Assembly (NCBI RefSeq): GCF_003990355.1
Contig: NZ_CP034670.1
Coordinates: forward strand, 1,860,001-1,924,000
DNA from: Eikenella corrodens
GTDB taxonomy: Bacteria > Pseudomonadota > Gammaproteobacteria > Burkholderiales > Neisseriaceae
DNA: 64,000 nt
Direction of reading: 5' to 3'
Below are positions 25,202 through 33,201 of the stretch, piece by piece (positions within the stretch are counted from its first letter, which is position 1; every line of letters begins with the position of its first letter). Made by a program: the position numbers and the translations under genes. The notes beneath the pieces are model-generated. The model had not been told where the DNA came from, ran no database searches, and worked only from the letters and a program-made list of their open reading frames with translations.

Positions 25202-25283
25202 GCCGCGGTGAGTGCACACACGCTCATGGTTGAAACAATAAAAACGTGAAGATAAAGCTTAACCACCTTGATGGAGAGGATTA

Positions 25284-26705
25284 ATGAACTTCCTAGAGAA
25301 CCCAAGCCAAACCAATTTGCCAGAAAACTTTGAGCTGCAAAGTGCGCAAGTACCGGTAACCAGCTTTCGCGGGCTGATTATCGCCATTATTGCGGCCGTG
25401 ATATCTGCTATTGCCTACCAAATTCTGCCCTATGAACATTATCCCAATGCCGGGCTGACTATTTTGCTATTTGTGGCCATTTTATGGTTTACCGAAGCGG
25501 TGCACATCACCGTTACCGCGCTTACGGTGCCACTATTAGCGATTTTCTTCAAAATTCCGGATATGGGCACCAAAGAAGCCTTTGCCGGCTTTTCCGATCC
25601 GATTATTTATGTGTTTTTCGGCGGTTTCGCGCTGGCGGCAGCCATGCACGTGCAGCGGCTGGATAGAAAAATCGCCATGCTGGTGATTTCGCTCTCGCGC
25701 GGCAATATGCTGGCGGCGGTGATGATGGTGTTTGCCGTTACCACCGGCCTTTCCATGTGGATCAGCAACACCGCCACCGCCGCGATGATGCTGCCGTTGG
25801 CCATGGGGCTGATGGGGCACGTCGATAAGGAAAAAGACCGCAAAACCTATGTATTCGTGCTGCTGGGCATTGCCTACTGCGCCAGCATCGGCGGTTTGGG
25901 CACGCTGGTGGGCTCGCCGCCCAACGCGATTGCCGCCAAAGCGCTCAATTTGGACTTCGCCGGCTGGATGAAGCACGGCCTGCCGATGATGCTGGTGTTG
26001 CTGCCGCTGATGCTGTTTTCCCTGTTTGTAGTATTGAAACCGAACTTTGCCGAAAAAGTGGATTTGCAGCAAAAAGAAGACATTCCGTGGACCTTGCACC
26101 GCGTGATTACCGTCATCATTTTTGTGGTTACCGCCCTGTGCTGGATTTTCGGCGGAGATTTGGGCAAAGCCACCGGTATCAAATCGATCGACAGCTTTAT
26201 CGCCATGGTGGCGGCAGTGGCCGTGGTGATGTTCGGTGTGGTGAGCTGGCGCGAAGTGGCACGCAACACCGACTGGGGTACGCTGATGCTGTTCGGTGGC
26301 GGCATCACCCTTTCCGTATTGATGGAAAAATCCGGTGCTTCTGCCGCCTTGGGCAATGAAGTGGCGGCTTCTTTCGGCCATGCTTCCCCCTTGGTGATTA
26401 TCTTGGTGGTGGCCGCGTTCATCATCTTCCTCACCGAATTCACCAGCAACACCGCATCCGCCGCGCTATTGGTACCGGTATTCGCCACCATTGCCGCCAA
26501 AATGGGCATGAATCAGGAAGTGTTGGTGCTGATTATCGGCATCGGTGCATCTTGTGCCTTTATGTTGCCTGTGGCCACGCCGCCCAATGCGATTGTGTTC
26601 GGCTCGGGGCTGATTAAGCAGAAAGAAATGATGCAGGTTGGCTTCCTGCTGAATATCCTATCCATCATCGTGGTATCGGCTTGGGCATACTTCTTCCTGA
26701 CTTAA
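25284..26705 (+). CDS. DASS-family sodium/dicarboxylate (divalent anion) symporter
   Basis: This 473-residue membrane protein belongs to the SLC13/DASS family, which couples Na+ to uptake of dicarboxylates, citrate or sulfate. The two SNT signature repeats are seen: ISNTATAAMMLPLA (about 161) and FTSNTASAALLVPVF (about 388). Other typical stretches are FGGFALAAAMHVQRLDRK and GLGTLVGSPPNAIAAK, with LPVATPPNAIVFGSG near the C-terminus. It is most like VcINDY/SdcS-type carboxylate transporters, but the substrate cannot be fixed from sequence. It is monocistronic. Confidence 0.88.
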   Translation: MNFLENPSQTNLPENFELQSAQVPVTSFRGLIIAIIAAVISAIAYQILPYEHYPNAGLTILLFVAILWFTEAVHITVTALTVPLLAIFFKIPDMGTKEAFAGFSDPIIYVFFGGFALAAAMHVQRLDRKIAMLVISLSRGNMLAAVMMVFAVTTGLSMWISNTATAAMMLPLAMGLMGHVDKEKDRKTYVFVLLGIAYCASIGGLGTLVGSPPNAIAAKALNLDFAGWMKHGLPMMLVLLPLMLFSLFVVLKPNFAEKVDLQQKEDIPWTLHRVITVIIFVVTALCWIFGGDLGKATGIKSIDSFIAMVAAVAVVMFGVVSWREVARNTDWGTLMLFGGGITLSVLMEKSGASAALGNEVAASFGHASPLVIILVVAAFIIFLTEFTSNTASAALLVPVFATIAAKMGMNQEVLVLIIGIGASCAFMLPVATPPNAIVFGSGLIKQKEMMQVGFLLNILSIIVVSAWAYFFLT

Positions 26706-26778
26706 CAAGAATAAACCCGACAGCTGCACCGGATTAACAGCTTGCCGGGCTTATTCCTGCTATACCCATCGTATTGAA

Positions 26779-26810
26779 AAAGGCTACCTGAAAATTTTCA
26801 GGTAGCCTTT
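26779..26810. terminator. Perfect uptake-sequence palindrome between convergent genes
   Basis: AAAGGCTACCTGAAAA followed directly by TTTTCAGGTAGCCTTT forms a 16-bp perfect inverted repeat. It serves both the DASS gene and the convergent membrane protein gene. Confidence 0.8.
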
Positions 26811-26824
26811 TCCTATCTATTTTT

Positions 26825-27358
26825 CTACTCCGGCCGCACATAATACCCCAGCCGGTTCTCCTGTATCTTTATCCGCACCGTCTGCCCCACCAATCTCTTT
26901 GGTACACTCCTCAAAAAGGCGTATTCCACATCAAAACGCGTGCCATCCTCCAACTCCACCACCCATGTATTAAAACCGCTCCGGCTCCCCCGTGTATCCA
27001 ACAGCTTGGCTTGCCGTACCATTGGTTCCACCGGCAGCAGCGAAGCAAGCACCACACCATTCACCACCACCTGTGTCAGCACACCAGCCAGCAACACTCC
27101 CCACATCACGCTCGACATTCTGCCTTTAAACTGCCCGCCGCTGCTCAAACTCTGTTTTTCTCCCGCCGGCCAGCGGAAAAACCAACGCACACAAACTACC
27201 GCCAACAACACAAACACCACCATAGCCAGCTTCGAAGCATCCGCCTTCCATACCAGGGGCCGGGTGAGCAGCAGCAATGCCACCAACACTAGCGCTACTA
27301 CCAGCGCCAGTTTGTTCAACTGCCCCCATTCTTCCTCTTCAAACTCAAACCAAGCCAT
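26825..27358 (-). CDS. Membrane protein of unknown function
   Basis: The likely start is the ATG at 27358, just after an uptake sequence, giving 177 residues; the longer open frame to 27529 runs through a Correia element and is not credible. The protein begins MAWFEFEEEEWGQLNK, then has two hydrophobic segments (about 16-33, 42-60) and a third (about 87-105), and ends with a soluble domain containing LEDGTRFDVEYAFLRSVP. It may fold as a small beta-domain facing one side of the membrane. I do not recognise the family. Confidence 0.65.
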   Translation of the reverse strand: MAWFEFEEEEWGQLNKLALVVALVLVALLLLTRPLVWKADASKLAMVVFVLLAVVCVRWFFRWPAGEKQSLSSGGQFKGRMSSVMWGVLLAGVLTQVVVNGVVLASLLPVEPMVRQAKLLDTRGSRSGFNTWVVELEDGTRFDVEYAFLRSVPKRLVGQTVRIKIQENRLGYYVRPE

Positions 27359-27411
27359 TCCACTTTCTCCATCCGCTTTCAGGCTACCTGAAAGCGCAGC
27401 TTTAACAAAAT

Positions 27412-27517
27412 TATAGTGAATCAAATTTAAATCAGGACAAGGCGACGAGCCGCAGACAGTACAGATAGTACGGCAAGGCGAGGCAACGCTGTACTGGTTT
27501 AAATTTGATTCACTATA
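27412..27517. repeat. Correia-type repeat, 106 bp
   Basis: The ends are TATAGTGAATCAAATTT and AAATTTGATTCACTATA, with the standard GCCGCAGACAG core. It lies between the membrane protein gene and prfC. Confidence 0.88.
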
Positions 27518-27559
27518 AAACATGACCACCTAACTTTTCAGGTAGCCTTTTCAGCATAA

Positions 27560-27592
27560 GGGCTACCTGAAAATCTTATTTCAGGTAGCCTC
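27560..27592 (-). terminator. Uptake-sequence hairpin after prfC
   Basis: GGGCTACCTGAAA pairs with TTTCAGGTAGCCT just past the prfC stop. A third uptake sequence copy lies at 27536-27550. Confidence 0.65.
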
Positions 27593-27596
27593 TTTA

Positions 27597-29192
27597 TCAA
27601 CTCAGCTTCGCCGCGTGTTCCCTGGTTTCATGGAACACGATGTCCGGCCAGCGTTCCTGTGTCAGGTTCAAATTCACGCGGTTGGGGGCGAGGTAGGCGA
27701 GGTTGCCGCCTGCATCTATCGCCAGATTGCCCGCGTTGGCTTTTTCAAACTCCGCCAGCTTTTTCTTGTCGTCGCACGATACCCAGCGTGCCGACCAGAT
27801 GGATGCGTTGTCGAACACGGCTTCTACGCCGTATTCGTTGGCCAGCCGCGAGGTAACGACTTCAAACTGCAACACGCCGACCGCGCCCAAAATCAAATCT
27901 GCGCCGCTCATCGGTTTGAAGACTTGTACCGCGCCTTCTTCGCCGAGCTGTTGCAAACCTTTTTGCAGTTGCTTGATTTTCAACGGGTTTTTGATGCGGA
28001 CGCTGCGGAACAGTTCGGGGGCGAAGAAGGGGATGCCGGTGAACGCCAGTTGTTCTCCTTCGGAGAAGCTGTCGCCGATTTGGATATTGCCGTGGTTCGG
28101 GATACCGATGATGTCGCCCGCGTAGGCTTCTTCCACCAGCTCGCGGTCGTGCGACATGAAGGTAACCACGCTGGAGGCGGCGATTTCGCGGTTGATGCGC
28201 AGGTGTTTTATTTTCATGCCGCGCTCGAATTTGCCGGAGCAGACGCGCAAGAAGGCGATGCGGTCGCGGTGTTTCGGGTCCATATTGGCTTGGATTTTGA
28301 AGATAAATCCGGAAAATTTCGGCTCATCCGGCTCGACCATGCGCACGGTCGCATCGCGCGGTTTCGGAGCGGGCGCCCAGTTAATCAATGAATTGAGGAT
28401 TTCCTGAATACCGAAGTTGTTAATCGCGGAGCCGAAGAACACGGGCGTGAGGCTACCTGAAAGAAATTCGTCGAGATTGAACTCGTTGGAAGCAGCCTGC
28501 ACCAATTCGATTTCGTCGCGCAGCTGCTGGATTTCCAGCGGAAAGCGTTGTTCCAATTCGGGATTATTGATGCCTTTGATGATGTCGAACTCGTGCGGCA
28601 GGCGTTCGCCGCCCGCGTCGAAGAGATAGATTTCGTCGTTCAGGATGTGGTACACGCCCTTAAAGTTTTTGCCCATGCCGATCGGCCAAGTAACGGGCGC
28701 GCAGCGGATTTTTAAAATATTTTCCACTTCGTCCAGCAATTCCAAGGAATCGCGCACTTCGCGGTCGTATTTGTTCATGAACGTGACAATCGGCGTATTG
28801 CGCAGGCGGCAGACGTTCAAGAGTTTGATGGTTTGCGCTTCCACGCCTTTTGCCGCGTCGATGACCATCAACGCGCTGTCCACGGCGGTTAAAACGCGGT
28901 AGGTGTCTTCGGAGAAGTCTTGGTGTCCCGGCGTGTCCAAGAGGTTGACGGTGTGGTCTTTGTAGTCGAACTGCATCACTGACGAAGCGACGGAAATGCC
29001 GCGCTGCTTCTCGATTTCCATCCAGTCGGAAGTGGCGAATTTGCCGGTTTTCTTGCCTTTTACCGTACCTGCGCTCTGAATCGCACCTGAAAACAGCAGC
29101 AGTTTTTCGGTCAGCGTGGTTTTACCCGCGTCAGGGTGGGAGATGATGGCAAACGTGCGGCGGCGGCGCACTTGGTCTGGAATATTGGACAT
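27597..29192 (-). CDS. prfC: Peptide chain release factor 3
   Basis: This 531-residue translational GTPase recycles RF1 and RF2 from the ribosome after termination. The G1 motif SHPDAGKTTLTEKLL is at about 19-33, G3 DTPGHQDF near 88, and G4 NKYDRE near 142, followed by the domain II and III regions typical of RF3. The N-terminus MSNIPDQVRRRRTFAIISH is standard. A Kingella-type uptake word AAGCAGCCTGCA lies within the gene at 28490-28501 next to an Eikenella word (about 28450), a sign of possible mosaicism. xseA is divergent. Confidence 0.96.
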   Translation of the reverse strand: MSNIPDQVRRRRTFAIISHPDAGKTTLTEKLLLFSGAIQSAGTVKGKKTGKFATSDWMEIEKQRGISVASSVMQFDYKDHTVNLLDTPGHQDFSEDTYRVLTAVDSALMVIDAAKGVEAQTIKLLNVCRLRNTPIVTFMNKYDREVRDSLELLDEVENILKIRCAPVTWPIGMGKNFKGVYHILNDEIYLFDAGGERLPHEFDIIKGINNPELEQRFPLEIQQLRDEIELVQAASNEFNLDEFLSGSLTPVFFGSAINNFGIQEILNSLINWAPAPKPRDATVRMVEPDEPKFSGFIFKIQANMDPKHRDRIAFLRVCSGKFERGMKIKHLRINREIAASSVVTFMSHDRELVEEAYAGDIIGIPNHGNIQIGDSFSEGEQLAFTGIPFFAPELFRSVRIKNPLKIKQLQKGLQQLGEEGAVQVFKPMSGADLILGAVGVLQFEVVTSRLANEYGVEAVFDNASIWSARWVSCDDKKKLAEFEKANAGNLAIDAGGNLAYLAPNRVNLNLTQERWPDIVFHETREHAAKLS

Positions 29193-29375
29193 GGCGGAAA
29201 ATCCGAATTGAAAACGGCGTATTTTAACATATTGCCGCGTAGGGAAAGGCTACCTGAAAAACGTGCAGGCGGTTGGAACGCAACGCGCTGCATCCGTTTT
29301 CAGGTAGCCTTTAGGGCGGTATGAAGGCTACCTGAAAATCTACCGCCCGATTTTTCAGGTAGCCTTCCCCTTGTA

Positions 29376-29381
29376 TAATGC
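29376..29381 (+). promoter_or_regulatory. Likely -10 box of xseA, next to an uptake sequence
   Basis: TATAAT lies about 30 bp before the xseA ATG. The region where the -35 box should be is the uptake sequence TTTTCAGGTAGCC, so the promoter and the uptake sequence overlap. Confidence 0.45.
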
Positions 29382-29411
29382 CGCCTTTGTTTATTTTTCT
29401 GCCGTATTGCC

Positions 29412-30764
29412 ATGTCCGACCTATTCGCCCCCGCCGCGCTTTCTGTTTCCGAACTCAACCATTTGGCTAAAAATCTGCTGGAAGACCAGCTCGCCGGGCT
29501 GTGGGTGGGCGGCGAAGTATCGAATTTGGTGAAGGCGGCGAGCGGACACTATTATTTTGTTTTAAAAGACCAACGCGCCCAGGTGCGCTGCACTTTGTTT
29601 AAGCATGCCGCCCGTTCGCTGGCCGCGCTGTTGCGCGAGGGCGAGGAAGTGGAGGTGTTGGGCAAAATCACGCTGTATGAGGCGCGCGGGGAATTTCAGA
29701 TTAATGTGCAGGAAGTGCGGCGCAAGGGCTTGGGGCAGCTGTTTGAGGCATATGAGCGGCTGAAGCAGCGCCTGCAGGCGGAAGGCTTATTCGATGCGGC
29801 ACGCAAACGGCCGTTGCCTGCCGCGCCGCAGTGTATCGGCGTGGTCACCAGCCTGGCCGCGGCAGCGTTGCGCGATGTGGTCACCACGCTGCGGCGGCGG
29901 GCGCCGGATGTGCGCGTGATTGTGTATCCCACGGCGGTGCAGGGCGCAGGCAGCGAGTTTCAGGTAGCCTCAGCCATTGCGGCGGCGGCAGAACACGCAC
30001 AGGCAGATGTGTTGATTGTGTGCCGTGGCGGGGGCAGCATTGAGGATTTGTGGGCGTTTAACGAAGAGGCAGTGGTACGCGCGGTGGCGGCCTGCCCGAT
30101 TCCGATGGTAAGCGGGGTGGGGCACGAAACGGATTTCACGCTCACGGATTTTGCCGCCGACGTGCGCGCACCCACGCCCACTGCCGCCGCCGAGCTGGCC
30201 AGCCCGAACCGTGCGGAGCAGCTGGACAAAATGTGCCGCCTGCACAGCCATATGCGCCACACGCTGCAACGGCGCTGCACAGACGCGGCGCAACGGCTCG
30301 ATTGGCATGCCGCGCAGTTGCGCCACCCGCGCCAGAAATGGCAGGAACAGCAGGCTGGCCTATTGCGTAGCCGCCAAATGCTTGCCGACCATATGCTGCA
30401 CCACCTGCACCGCAAACAGGAGCAACTGGCCTACTTGGCCGAGCTGTGCCGCCGCAGCAGGCCGCAAGTGCAAACCGTTGCGCGACAGCTGCACACGCAG
30501 GCGACACAACTCAACCGCCACATGGCTGCGCTCTTGGCGCAAAAGCAGGCGCAGTGCCAAAAGCAGGCGGGCATTTTGGACGCCCTCTCGCCGCAACACA
30601 CGCTGTCGCGCGGCTATAGTGTGATTACCGACCGCACGGGCAAAGTGGTGCGCGATGCTGGCAGGCTGCACAGCGGGCAGGTGTTGCAGCTGCATTTTGA
30701 AACCGGCACGGCCAAGGCGCAGGTGCTGCCGCAGCGTACCGGGCAGCAGGATTTGTTTGATTAG
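29412..30764 (+). CDS. xseA: Exodeoxyribonuclease VII large subunit
   Basis: This 450-residue protein is XseA, which with several XseB subunits degrades single-stranded DNA from both ends. The N-terminal OB-fold (about 1-100) shows LWVGGEVSNLVKAASGHYYFVLKD. The central nuclease region has IGVVTSLAAAALRDVV, VIVCRGGGSIEDLWAFNEE and SGVGHETDFTLTDFAADVRAPTPTAAAE. A long coiled-coil region then leads to the end motif LSPQHTLSRGYSVI. An uptake sequence inside the gene (about 29959) encodes FQVA in the catalytic domain. xseB is not adjacent. Confidence 0.96.
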   Translation: MSDLFAPAALSVSELNHLAKNLLEDQLAGLWVGGEVSNLVKAASGHYYFVLKDQRAQVRCTLFKHAARSLAALLREGEEVEVLGKITLYEARGEFQINVQEVRRKGLGQLFEAYERLKQRLQAEGLFDAARKRPLPAAPQCIGVVTSLAAAALRDVVTTLRRRAPDVRVIVYPTAVQGAGSEFQVASAIAAAAEHAQADVLIVCRGGGSIEDLWAFNEEAVVRAVAACPIPMVSGVGHETDFTLTDFAADVRAPTPTAAAELASPNRAEQLDKMCRLHSHMRHTLQRRCTDAAQRLDWHAAQLRHPRQKWQEQQAGLLRSRQMLADHMLHHLHRKQEQLAYLAELCRRSRPQVQTVARQLHTQATQLNRHMAALLAQKQAQCQKQAGILDALSPQHTLSRGYSVITDRTGKVVRDAGRLHSGQVLQLHFETGTAKAQVLPQRTGQQDLFD

Positions 30765-30880
30765 CGCGTGCAGAGATTGCTGCAGCAGTTTTTCCTGCGA
30801 GACGGCAAGCCCATGCAATCAAAAAACATCATCGCTTGAGCTATCGCTTTTCAGGTAGCCTCACTGCAAAAGGCTACCTG

Positions 30881-30915
30881 AAAAAGCAAAACGGCTTCCT
30901 TTGCGGAAGCCGTTT
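30881..30915 (-). terminator. Terminator of the HMA-like gene
   Basis: AAACGGCTTCC and GGAAGCCGTTT form a GC-rich stem that is followed by T-rich sequence on the minus strand. It lies about 20 bp past the stop codon of the small HMA-like gene. Confidence 0.7.
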
Positions 30916-30936
30916 GTGCTTGTTTGACCGATACGG

Positions 30937-31140
30937 TTATGCCACGGTAAAACCTTCTGCCGAGAGGACAGCTTTAAATGCTTCAATATCGAAGCCGTCG
31001 CCGTGTGTAATCACTACGCGGCCGTCCTCATGATTGGCATTCACCATTCTCACACCCGCAACAGCTTCACCCTTCAAAACCAAGCGGTCCCCGTCCGTTT
31101 TATGCTTCATACCGGACACTTGAATCAACATTTGTGGCAT
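30937..31140 (-). CDS. Small HMA-like domain protein without CxxC
   Basis: This 67-residue protein has the size and secondary structure pattern of heavy-metal-associated (CopZ/Atx1-like) domains: MLIQVSGM at the first strand, then VNANHEDGRVVITHGDGFDIEAFKAVLSAEGFTV. The loop that normally holds the metal-binding CxxC reads MKHKTDGD, so it lacks both cysteines. It is followed by its own terminator. A metal-chaperone function is doubtful; a diverged regulatory or binding role is possible. The 31141-31433 spacer upstream holds no other gene I can support. Confidence 0.65.
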   Translation of the reverse strand: MPQMLIQVSGMKHKTDGDRLVLKGEAVAGVRMVNANHEDGRVVITHGDGFDIEAFKAVLSAEGFTVA

Positions 31141-31433
31141 ATTAACCTCTAAATAATGTAGTTGATTGAAAATAAAAAGCTAACCATACTGCACTGTTTT
31201 TGTACAATTATGCAATATGCATCACGAAAATATTGCCCAAACTTCTCATGCTTTCCCACAACATCCTTGCTGCATCAAACAGGCAATGTGCGCATTTTGC
31301 CTAGGTAGCGGCAACTTGTCCAGCATTATTCATAGGGGAAACCGCATTCATATCGCCCGGCACACGGCAGCATGCCCTATGCTGCCGATGGCGAATTTGG
31401 TAAGATATTGATGAATGCGAAAAGTTAAATAAC

Positions 31434-31536
31434 TATGGTGGATTAACTTTAAATCGATAGAGCGCTGGCCCGCTTTGCCATACGTATGTACCATTTACAG
31501 CCGACCGCCCTGCTCCGATTCCGGTTGACCCACTAT
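31434..31536. repeat. Degenerate Correia-type repeat before sdaA
   Basis: The ends TATGGTGGATTAACTTT and GGTTGACCCACTAT resemble Correia ends, and the core keeps GCGCTGGCCCGCTTTGCC. It ends about 20 bp before the sdaA start and probably carries its leader. Confidence 0.6.
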
Positions 31537-31556
31537 GAGTGAAAGGGGTGGAAAAA

Positions 31557-32930
31557 ATGATCAGTATTTTCGACATGTTCAAAATCGGTATCGGCCCGTC
31601 CAGTTCGCATACCGTAGGGCCGATGCGTGCCGGTGTGCTGTTCCGCAAACAGCTTATCGAACAGGGGTTGCTGGATAAGATTACCCGCTTCAGCGCCCAT
31701 GTGTACGGCTCGCTCTCCTTCACCGGCAAAGGCCATGGCACAGACCACGCCATCATCGGCGGCCTGGCGGGCTACGAGCCGGATACGGTGGACACCACCG
31801 CCTTCCCCAAATTTATTGCGCAAGTATTGAACAGCAAAACCCTCACCGACATTGGCGGCCACCAAACCCCGTTCGACTACGAACACGATTTCGTGTTCCA
31901 TTCTTCATTCCTGCCGCTGCATGAAAATGGTATGCGCTTAGAAGCCTATGTCGGCGATGAGTTGGTGGTGCAGGAAGTGTTTTACTCCATCGGCGGCGGT
32001 TTTGTGGTGACTGAAAAACAATTTGCCGACAGCGGCAAGCAATCTGCCCCCGTCAATGTGCCCTATCCTTATGCCAACGCAGACGACCTCATCCGCCAGT
32101 GCAACGAGCATAATCTCACCCTCTCTGAATTGATGTTCCGCAACGAATGCGCCCTGCGGCCGGAGCAGGAAGTGCGCGACTATGTGCGTGCCGTGTGGCA
32201 GACCATGAGCGATTGCATCCAGCGCGGCCTGCACACCGAAGGCGTGCTGCCCGGCCCCATGCGAATACCACGGCGCGCACCACTCTCGCGCAAGCAGTTT
32301 AAGAAAAACGGGCTGAACGATAAAGACCCAATGGCAGCGGTGGACTGGGTAAATATGGTGGCCTTTGCCGTCAACGAAGAAAACGCCGCCGGCGGGAGGG
32401 TGGTTACCGCGCCCACCAACGGCGCCTGCGGCATCGTGCCCACTGTATTGGCCTACTACGACCACTTCATTTTCTACGCCGATGAAGAACACATCCTGCG
32501 TTATTTAATCACGGCCAGCGCCATCGGCAGCCTGTATAAAATGAATGCCTCCATTTCCGGCGCGGAAGTGGGCTGCCAGGGCGAAGTGGGCGTGGCCTGC
32601 TCCATGGCCGCTGCCGGGCTGACCGAGATTCAGGGCGGCACTGTCGAACAAGTATGTATTGCCGCCGAAATCGCCATGGAGCACCATCTCGGCCTCACTT
32701 GCGACCCGGTGGGCGGCCAAGTGCAGGTGCCGTGCATCGAGCGCAACGCCATTTCCTCCATCAAAGCCATCAACGCCTCGCGCATGGCGCTGCAACGCAC
32801 CACCGATCCCATAGTGTCGCTGGATGAAGTAATCAAAACCATGTATGAAACCGGCAAAGATATGAACCCGAAATACCGCGAAACCTCCACCGGCGGCTTG
32901 GCCACGCATGTGGTGCATGTGCTGTGTTGA
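31557..32930 (+). CDS. sdaA: L-serine ammonia-lyase (iron-sulfur type)
   Basis: From the ATG at 31557, after AAAGGGGTGG, the protein has 457 residues. It deaminates L-serine to pyruvate using a [4Fe-4S] cluster. The beta-domain motif GPSSSHTVGPMRAG is at about 15-28, and the cluster cysteines fall in TNGACGIVPTVLA, GCQGEVGVACSMAAAG and CDPVGGQVQVPCIERN. The end NPKYRETSTGGLA is typical. An in-frame GTG at 31539 is less likely because the ribosome site lies after it. The gene is preceded at once by a Correia element. Confidence 0.95.
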   Translation: MISIFDMFKIGIGPSSSHTVGPMRAGVLFRKQLIEQGLLDKITRFSAHVYGSLSFTGKGHGTDHAIIGGLAGYEPDTVDTTAFPKFIAQVLNSKTLTDIGGHQTPFDYEHDFVFHSSFLPLHENGMRLEAYVGDELVVQEVFYSIGGGFVVTEKQFADSGKQSAPVNVPYPYANADDLIRQCNEHNLTLSELMFRNECALRPEQEVRDYVRAVWQTMSDCIQRGLHTEGVLPGPMRIPRRAPLSRKQFKKNGLNDKDPMAAVDWVNMVAFAVNEENAAGGRVVTAPTNGACGIVPTVLAYYDHFIFYADEEHILRYLITASAIGSLYKMNASISGAEVGCQGEVGVACSMAAAGLTEIQGGTVEQVCIAAEIAMEHHLGLTCDPVGGQVQVPCIERNAISSIKAINASRMALQRTTDPIVSLDEVIKTMYETGKDMNPKYRETSTGGLATHVVHVLC

Positions 32931-32961
32931 AACGGAATGCCGTTTTTAATGCCGAAACAGC

Positions 32962-32999
32962 AGAAGGCTACCTGAAAATGATTTTTCAGGTAGCCTTCT
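32962..32999 (+). terminator. Uptake-sequence hairpin after sdaA
   Basis: AGAAGGCTACCTGAAAA pairs with TTTTCAGGTAGCCTTCT about 30 bp past the sdaA stop. Confidence 0.75.
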
Positions 33000-33201
33000 G
33001 ATTGCAGCCATAGCCAAAGCAATTATTTTCCCTACCAAGCGGCAAGCTGCAAACAATAAATCCGCTTGGCAAAGCGAGCCTACGCCACCGTGAATGAAAT
33101 GCTTTAGCTATATGATATTAATGGATTGCCTGTTACCCATTTTCTCCCAACTGCCGCCATTCTTTACCATACACTTTTTTACGCGCTTGAAAAGTTTTGT
33201 T

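Noticed and set aside
31217..31411. 64-codon frame between the HMA-like gene and sdaA
   Set aside because: No ribosome site or recognisable domain, His- and Cys-rich by chance, with no support from neighbours.
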